From: Bacteroidales bacterium
GTDB taxonomy: Bacteria; Bacteroidota; Bacteroidia; Bacteroidales; Tenuifilaceae
DNA: 12,185 nucleotides
Direction: 5' to 3'
NCBI GenBank assembly: GCA_008933525.1
Contig: WBUV01000051.1
Span: 1-12,185, forward strand
Shown here piece by piece: positions 7,663 through 12,185 of the stretch. Under the pieces are notes generated by a model, which had not been told where the DNA came from, searched no databases, and was given only the letters and a program-made list of their open reading frames with translations. The position numbers were made by a program, and so were the translations under genes. Within the stretch, counting starts at the first letter, position 1; each line of letters opens with the position of its first letter.

Positions 7663-9879
7663 ATGATTATTGACAATTTGTTCTGGGTAGTACCGATTGC
7701 ATCGTTGATTGCCCTTGGATTTGCCTACTACTTCTTCCGTGAAATGATGAAGGAGGATGAAGGTACAGACACAATGAAGAAGATTGCCCTTTACGTTCGT
7801 AAGGGTGCTATGTCTTACTTAAAGCAGCAGTATAAAGTCGTTAGCATTGTGTTCTTAGTTCTTTTAATTCTTTTTGTAATTCTGGCTTTTGGCTTGAACG
7901 TTCAGAATGAGTGGACTCCTTTTGCATTCCTAACTGGTGGATTCTTCTCAGGTTTGGCGGGGTACTTTGGTATGAAAACCGCAACATACGCTTCGGCTCG
8001 TACTGCAAATGCTGCAAAAAATTCGTTGAACCACGGATTAAAAGTGGCATTCCGTTCTGGAGCTGTTATGGGTCTTGTTGTAGTAGGTTTAGCAGTTCTC
8101 GATATCTCATTATGGTATCTAGTTCTTAACTATTTTATTGATGAGCCAGACGCTTCGCACAAACTAATTATTATCACAACCACAATGCTTACCTTCGGTA
8201 TGGGTGCTTCTACTCAGGCATTGTTTGCACGTGTTGGTGGTGGTATTTACACTAAAGCTGCCGACGTTGGTGCTGACCTTGTAGGTAAGGTTGAGGCTGG
8301 TATTCCTGAGGATGACCCACGCAACCCTGCTACCATTGCCGATAACGTTGGCGATAATGTAGGTGATGTGGCTGGTATGGGTGCTGACCTTTACGAATCG
8401 TATGCTGGTTCTATCCTTGCTACTGCAGCACTTGGTGCAACCGCATTTGGATTGATAAGCGTTGATATGCAGTACAAAGCAATTCTTGCTCCTATGTTAA
8501 TTGCTGCTGTGGGTATTGTGCTATCAATTTTCGGAATTTTTATTGTTCGCACAAAAGAGGGTGCTACAATGAAAGATCTACTTCGTTCATTGGGAATGGG
8601 TGTTAACGTTAGCTCATTGCTAATAGCACTTTCTACTTTCGGAATTCTTTATGCTATAGGTTTGCATAACTGGTTAGGCATATCATTCTCTGTAATTTCT
8701 GGTTTGGTGGCTGGTATTATTATTGGTCAATCAACCGAGTACTATACATCTCACTCCTACAACCCAACACGTAAGGTGTCGGAAAGTGCTCAAACAGGCC
8801 CTGCTACTGTAATTATATCGGGTGTTGGTTTGGGTATGATTTCTACTGCAATTCCAGTTATCACAATTGCCATTGCAATTCTTATGGCTTTCCTTTGCGC
8901 AATTAACTTTGATATCAAGCATATGCTTGAGGCGCAAAATATCCAACTTGGTCTTTATGGAATTGGTATTGCTGCTGTGGGTATGCTTTCAACATTAGGT
9001 ATCACTCTTGCCACTGATGCTTACGGACCTATAGCCGATAACGCTGGTGGTAACGCTGAAATGAGCCACCTAGGACCAGAGGTTCGTAAACGTACCGATG
9101 CGCTCGATGCTCTTGGGAACACAACTGCTGCTACAGGTAAAGGTTTTGCAATTGGTTCAGCGGCTTTAACTGCGTTAGCTCTACTTGCATCATATATCGA
9201 GGAGATTAAGATTGGATTATTACGCTTAGGTGAAAATGTTCTAACTTTTGCTAACGGCGAAACAATTGAAACATCAAAAGCAACTATTGTTGACTTTATG
9301 AACTACTATCAAGTAACACTTATGAATCCTATTGTGCTTGTTGGTATATTCATTGGTGCAATGATGGCATTCCTTTTCTCTGGTTTAACAATGAATGCTG
9401 TAGGACGTGCTGCTCAAAAAATGGTTGAGGAAGTTCGCCGTCAGTTCCGCGAGATTAAAGGTATTATGGAAGGTGAAGCAGAGCCAGATTACGCTCGTTG
9501 CGTTGAAATCTCTACCCGTGGTGCACAAATCGAAATGATTTTCCCATCGTTACTTGCAATTATTATTCCAATTGTAACAGGTTTACTATTGGGAGTTGCC
9601 GGGGTTCTTGGTCTACTTGCAGGTGGTTTGAGCGCAGGTTTTGTGCTTGCAATATTTATGGCTAACTCAGGTGGTGCTTGGGATAACGCTAAGAAGTATA
9701 TCGAGGAAGGTAACTTTGGCGGAAAAGGTTCCGATAATCACAAGGCTGCTGTAACTGGCGACACTGTTGGTGACCCATTCAAGGATACATCTGGTCCAAG
9801 TTTGAATATCCTTATCAAACTTATGAGTATGGTATCTATTGTTATGGCTGGTGTAACTGTAGCGTTTAGTTTGTTTTAG
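7663..9879 (+). CDS. hppA: Membrane ion-translocating pyrophosphatase (K+-dependent type)
   Basis: A 738-residue polytopic enzyme that hydrolyses cytosolic pyrophosphate and uses the energy to pump Na+ and/or H+ out across the inner membrane. The family hallmark [13 protein letters not shown] starts at 201 and runs into [18 protein letters not shown] (221-238). The second substrate-binding region [16 protein letters not shown] is at 452-467, and the third, [15 protein letters not shown], at 699-713. [10 protein letters not shown] (485-494) has Ala489 and Gly492 where K+-independent enzymes carry Lys and Thr, so this is a K+-dependent form. Glu245 in DLYESY matches the gate glutamate of Na+-transporting enzymes. 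About 16 membrane helices fit the length. Remembered markers of the dual Na+,H+ subfamily seem partly present (T91, F95, D147). It stands alone on the plus strand, with a possible promoter upstream and a strong terminator after it. Pump identity is firm; the ion pumped is inference. Confidence 0.97.
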   Translation: MIIDNLFWVVPIASLIALGFAYYFFREMMKEDEGTDTMKKIALYVRKGAMSYLKQQYKVVSIVFLVLLILFVILAFGLNVQNEWTPFAFLTGGFFSGLAGYFGMKTATYASARTANAAKNSLNHGLKVAFRSGAVMGLVVVGLAVLDISLWYLVLNYFIDEPDASHKLIIITTTMLTFGMGASTQALFARVGGGIYTKAADVGADLVGKVEAGIPEDDPRNPATIADNVGDNVGDVAGMGADLYESYAGSILATAALGATAFGLISVDMQYKAILAPMLIAAVGIVLSIFGIFIVRTKEGATMKDLLRSLGMGVNVSSLLIALSTFGILYAIGLHNWLGISFSVISGLVAGIIIGQSTEYYTSHSYNPTRKVSESAQTGPATVIISGVGLGMISTAIPVITIAIAILMAFLCAINFDIKHMLEAQNIQLGLYGIGIAAVGMLSTLGITLATDAYGPIADNAGGNAEMSHLGPEVRKRTDALDALGNTTAATGKGFAIGSAALTALALLASYIEEIKIGLLRLGENVLTFANGETIETSKATIVDFMNYYQVTLMNPIVLVGIFIGAMMAFLFSGLTMNAVGRAAQKMVEEVRRQFREIKGIMEGEAEPDYARCVEISTRGAQIEMIFPSLLAIIIPIVTGLLLGVAGVLGLLAGGLSAGFVLAIFMANSGGAWDNAKKYIEEGNFGGKGSDNHKAAVTGDTVGDPFKDTSGPSLNILIKLMSMVSIVMAGVTVAFSLF

Positions 9880-9903
9880 TTAGATTTAAATCCAAAAAAG
9901 AAC

Positions 9904-9932
9904 GAAAGCCCGACAAAAATTGTCGGGCTTTC
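9904..9932. terminator. Strong bidirectional intrinsic terminator between hppA and the DUF4139 gene
   Basis: A perfect 13-bp stem, GAAAGCCCGACAA paired with TTGTCGGGCTTTC, encloses an AAA loop. It sits in the 98-bp gap between the convergent genes, 24 bp after the hppA stop and 45 bp after the stop of the minus-strand gene. Downstream on the minus strand is a clear T-rich run (GTTCTTTTTT); on the plus strand the run is shorter (TTTCTTCTT). It therefore probably terminates both transcripts. Confidence 0.92.
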
Positions 9933-9977
9933 TTCTTAAACATAATCTCAGTTTATACTTATTAGCTAATCACTGAA

Positions 9978-11876
9978 TTACTCAATAACTAATTTTCTGT
10001 CCTTTGGATACTTAACTGAATATTTAAGCGCAAACTCCTTCTTAGCATTGGGCTCTAACTTAAACTCCCACTTAACTTCTCCGGTTTCCTTGTCGTGTTT
10101 TCCGGCTGATAAATCTTGCATTTGAACCTCAATTTCCTCTAGGGTTGAGACTGGTGCTTGATCAAGAATAATCATGCTAATAGGCTGATTTTTGTTATTC
10201 TTAACTGTTGTTAACCACGAACGAGTTTCCTCTTTCTTATTACCAATAAACTGTTTTGTGGTAAAGTCTTTCACCTTTTCACGATTAACCGAAACACTTT
10301 TGTCCTTACCTAACGATATAGAAAGGGTGTCGTTTGCAGCACTTAAATTCAAAAGAGTTTTACCCACATAGCTATCCTCAAAGAAAATATTTGCTTCACC
10401 CTCAAGTAGGCTGTACTTTTCCCAATCAACAATATTTGCAATAAGGAACGCATCCTTCTGAACTTTAGGGACACAATAGTACTGATAACTTGCAGGCAGT
10501 TCGTATGCAACCATATCTACTGCGTAGCTTTTATTATCGGAAAGAACCGTGTATGGGGTTTTAATCTCAAAATCAACAGTTGTTTGCTTAACGACCATTT
10601 CGGAAGGAATTGCTAAACTGCTTGATCCACGGATTTTCATTGCTCCCCCTTTTTTTACTTGAACTCCAGCAACCCTCCCAGATAAGGCACGCTCTTCCCT
10701 TTCGGCATTTATGCCGTAGGCAGTAACAACAACTTCTTCTAATGCGACAGATTCTGGCTCAAGGCTTACATTCATATAACTCCCATAGTATGGCATCTCA
10801 CGTGATTTTAAACCAACAAATGAGAATACCAAACTTCCACCATTGCTTGGCATTGTAAGCGTAAAATCGCCATTAACATCTGTAGTTGTGCCAATTGTTG
10901 TTCCTTTTACCACAACACTTACTCCTGGAAGCGACATACCATCTTCTGCTGAAGTTACGTTTCCCTTTGCAATATTGTTGCCCTGCTTTATATTGTAAAC
11001 AGGTGGAATGGAATTGTAGTTTAGGAAGTAAGTTTTTAACTCAGGGGCAACTCCCGAAGAGTTGGGGTTGCTCGACGAAAAACGTAGTTTCACATTCTTC
11101 CAATCCTCCTTTGTTTCCTGACGAACATTTGCCTTATAGATAATTTGTATTGGCTCACTGATATTTCTTGCTCTTATATCGTAAGTTGGAAACCAACCGG
11201 CATTATTCACTAAGTAAGATACTTCAAACTCGAAGGTTCCTGCACGTTTGGCATCAACCTTTACCAAAACTTCACCATTAGGATATTCCTTTTTTGAGGT
11301 CAAGGTTTTAATTTGATTCTCTAAATCGGAGCGTTGTTTTCTATGTTCCTGTATATTTTTGTTGTGCTCAATTTCCTTAAGTTTGAGGGCAGAAAGCTGA
11401 GTACTATAGAAAGTCATTGTTTCTTTAAGATTCACAATACTAGTCTCCTGATTTTTTCCACCAATATCTCTATTTTGCTGTAGAAAAGCCAACTGTTCAC
11501 CTACAATAGAAAGGTAGGTATTTTCGAGGTTGATTTTCTCGTCGATGCTTCTTACTTTCGCCTCAAGGTCAACCAATTCTTTTGGCTTATCAAGTTTGTT
11601 GATGAAATTCTGCTGATGATTTACCGATAGAACTGTAAGTTCTCCATTGGCCTTAACCTGAACGCTTTTTGCATCGATAAACGGTGATAGGTTAACAAAT
11701 TTCACAACAGTTTTACCTTGAGGCAGTTCTACTGCTTTCTTTCGTGTAACTTGGGCTCCTTCAATAAAAACGGTAACTTCGTTTACGTCGGTTTTTACCT
11801 CTTTCTCTGCAGAATCCTGAGCAAAAGAACTAACGGACAAAAAGCACAGGAGTGCTATTGCAATTTTTTTAATCAT
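9978..11876 (-). CDS. DUF4139 (MuiA-like) exported protein with inserted CarboxypepD_reg-like domain
   Basis: A 632-residue exported protein of unknown function. Residues 1-19 are a signal peptide (MIKKIAIALLCFLSVSSFA), with probable cleavage before Q20. VNEVTVFIEGAQVTRKKAVE (31-50) begins the N-terminal DUF4140-type beta domain. A long charged helical segment (about 96-195) is a predicted coiled coil. DUF4139 starts near 200, with SYLVNNAGWFPTYDIRA at 220-236, and resumes after an insert, running to the C-terminus (WEFKLEPNAKKEF at 603-615). The insert (about 303-425) begins as a SusC-type carboxypeptidase-regulatory-like domain (GMSLPGVSVVVKGTTIGT, 313-330; DVNGDF; LVFSFVGLKS). It continues through EEVVVTAYG (380-388) into ALSGRVAGVQV and MKIRGSSSL (397-421), which look like a shortened TonB-receptor plug. 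There is no barrel, so it is not a transporter. The homologue name MuiA (mucoidy inhibitor) does not establish function. It starts 20 bp after mscL. Confidence 0.88.
   Translation of the reverse strand: MIKKIAIALLCFLSVSSFAQDSAEKEVKTDVNEVTVFIEGAQVTRKKAVELPQGKTVVKFVNLSPFIDAKSVQVKANGELTVLSVNHQQNFINKLDKPKELVDLEAKVRSIDEKINLENTYLSIVGEQLAFLQQNRDIGGKNQETSIVNLKETMTFYSTQLSALKLKEIEHNKNIQEHRKQRSDLENQIKTLTSKKEYPNGEVLVKVDAKRAGTFEFEVSYLVNNAGWFPTYDIRARNISEPIQIIYKANVRQETKEDWKNVKLRFSSSNPNSSGVAPELKTYFLNYNSIPPVYNIKQGNNIAKGNVTSAEDGMSLPGVSVVVKGTTIGTTTDVNGDFTLTMPSNGGSLVFSFVGLKSREMPYYGSYMNVSLEPESVALEEVVVTAYGINAEREERALSGRVAGVQVKKGGAMKIRGSSSLAIPSEMVVKQTTVDFEIKTPYTVLSDNKSYAVDMVAYELPASYQYYCVPKVQKDAFLIANIVDWEKYSLLEGEANIFFEDSYVGKTLLNLSAANDTLSISLGKDKSVSVNREKVKDFTTKQFIGNKKEETRSWLTTVKNNKNQPISMIILDQAPVSTLEEIEVQMQDLSAGKHDKETGEVKWEFKLEPNAKKEFALKYSVKYPKDRKLVIE
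10611..10970 (-). other. SusC-like regulatory/plug-remnant insertion inside the DUF4139 gene
   Basis: This segment encodes about residues 303-422 of the DUF4139 protein and interrupts the two parts of DUF4139. Its order of motifs (GxxLPGVSVVVKGT, TDVNGDF, LVFSFVG, LEEVVVTAYG, ALxGRVAGVQV, IRGSSS) follows the N-terminal extension and plug of SusC/RagA TonB-dependent receptors. The stretch between AYG and ALSGR is only eight residues, far shorter than in a true plug. The reading frame is continuous and shows no damage. Confidence 0.75.
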
Positions 11877-11896
11877 TATAATACTGTTTTTTTAAA

Positions 11897-12185
11897 CTAT
11901 TTATTCTTCAAAATATCACGAATTTCCGAAAGCAGAACTTCCTCTTTGCTTGGAGCAGGAGGAGCGGTAGTAGCTACTTCCTGTTTGTGCTTTGCTGTAT
12001 TCATTGCTTTGATCACCATAAAAACAGCAAATGCTACAATAATAAAATCAAAAATTACTTGCAAAAAGTTTCCGTAATTAAGCGTCACGGCAGGTGAAGT
12101 TTCTGTTGCTGCTTTCATCACAAACTTTAAGTCGGTAAAGTTAACACCGCCAATTAAAAGCCCCAGAGGGGGCATAATTATATCG
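11897..12185 (-). CDS. mscL: Large-conductance mechanosensitive channel MscL (N-terminus beyond right edge)
   Basis: MscL is the homopentameric inner-membrane pore that opens under extreme membrane tension to release solutes during osmotic downshock. The 95 visible codons begin [13 protein letters not shown], the conserved end of TM1 and start of the periplasmic loop; by comparison with E. coli MscL, about 38 N-terminal residues lie outside the window. The Met at 12175 is internal and is not the start, because the frame stays open with family-matching residues (DII) to the edge. A periplasmic loop of about 30 residues follows, then TM2 ([24 protein letters not shown] spans about 36-59 of the 92 residues from that Met). 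After an Ala/Pro linker comes the C-terminal bundle helix [17 protein letters not shown]. The stop is TAG at 11897-11899, 20 bp before the DUF4139 gene on the same strand, so the two are probably co-transcribed. Confidence 0.96.
   Translation of the reverse strand, partial: DIIMPPLGLLIGGVNFTDLKFVMKAATETSPAVTLNYGNFLQVIFDFIIVAFAVFMVIKAMNTAKHKQEVATTAPPAPSKEEVLLSEIRDILKNK

Noticed and set aside
10611..10970. A separate SusC/TonB receptor gene fragment or pseudogene
   Set aside because: The segment is in frame with DUF4139 sequence on both sides, with no stops or frameshifts, so it is part of one intact protein.
12173..12175. ATG at 12175 as the start of MscL
   Set aside because: The frame is open to the window edge and encodes DII, which continues the conserved ADIIMPPLG region, so the gene is truncated by the edge and does not begin here.
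1..12185. CRISPR array, insertion sequence, tRNA/rRNA or phage-defence cluster
   Set aside because: No regularly spaced repeats, terminal inverted repeats, transposase, nuclease-helicase pair or structural RNA pattern was seen; nearly all of the sequence is explained by conserved chromosomal genes.

Overview
The window looks like an ordinary stretch of a Bacteroidota chromosome, most likely from a Bacteroidales-like anaerobe. It is AT-rich (roughly 40% G+C by eye) and has few recognisable Shine-Dalgarno sites. It also carries several families that are largely confined to this phylum: a DUF5723 outer-membrane-type protein, a DUF4139 protein with an inserted SusC-like regulatory domain, and a small conserved tail-anchored protein next to mutL. 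No mobile element, CRISPR array, rRNA or tRNA is visible. Both window edges cut genes: a rhomboid protease at the left and mscL at the right.

Layout. Positions 1-2772 (minus strand) hold a probable operon, in transcription order: small membrane protein (2772-2494), mutL (2481-643), rhomboid protease (597 to beyond position 1). A 170-bp divergent gap separates it from a plus-strand run. That run is a metallo-beta-lactamase-fold hydrolase (2943-3665), then a lipoprotein (3774-4421) whose stop overlaps the start of a DUF5723 barrel-like protein (4421-5857), then a YifB/ComM-type AAA+ ATPase (5909-7447). After a 215-bp intergenic region with three small hairpins comes hppA, a membrane pyrophosphatase (7663-9879). 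It ends at a strong bidirectional terminator (9904-9932), which also serves the convergent minus-strand pair of DUF4139 protein (11876-9978) and mscL (runs off the right edge, ends at 11897).

How the genes fit together. The left block is DNA mismatch repair with membrane-associated neighbours. The middle block couples two exported proteins of unknown role to a ComM-type DNA-processing ATPase, probably through co-transcription rather than shared function. The right block is membrane energetics and envelope: a pyrophosphate-driven ion pump, an osmotic safety valve, and a periplasmic or surface protein with a domain borrowed from SusC-type TonB receptors.

I do not see a clear new defence system or other undescribed multi-gene system. 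The items most worth a second look are the composite DUF4139 protein with a shrunken TonB-plug remnant, the degenerate endonuclease motifs of MutL in a locus with no visible mutH, and residues in HppA that hint at the dual Na+/H+ pump subtype.
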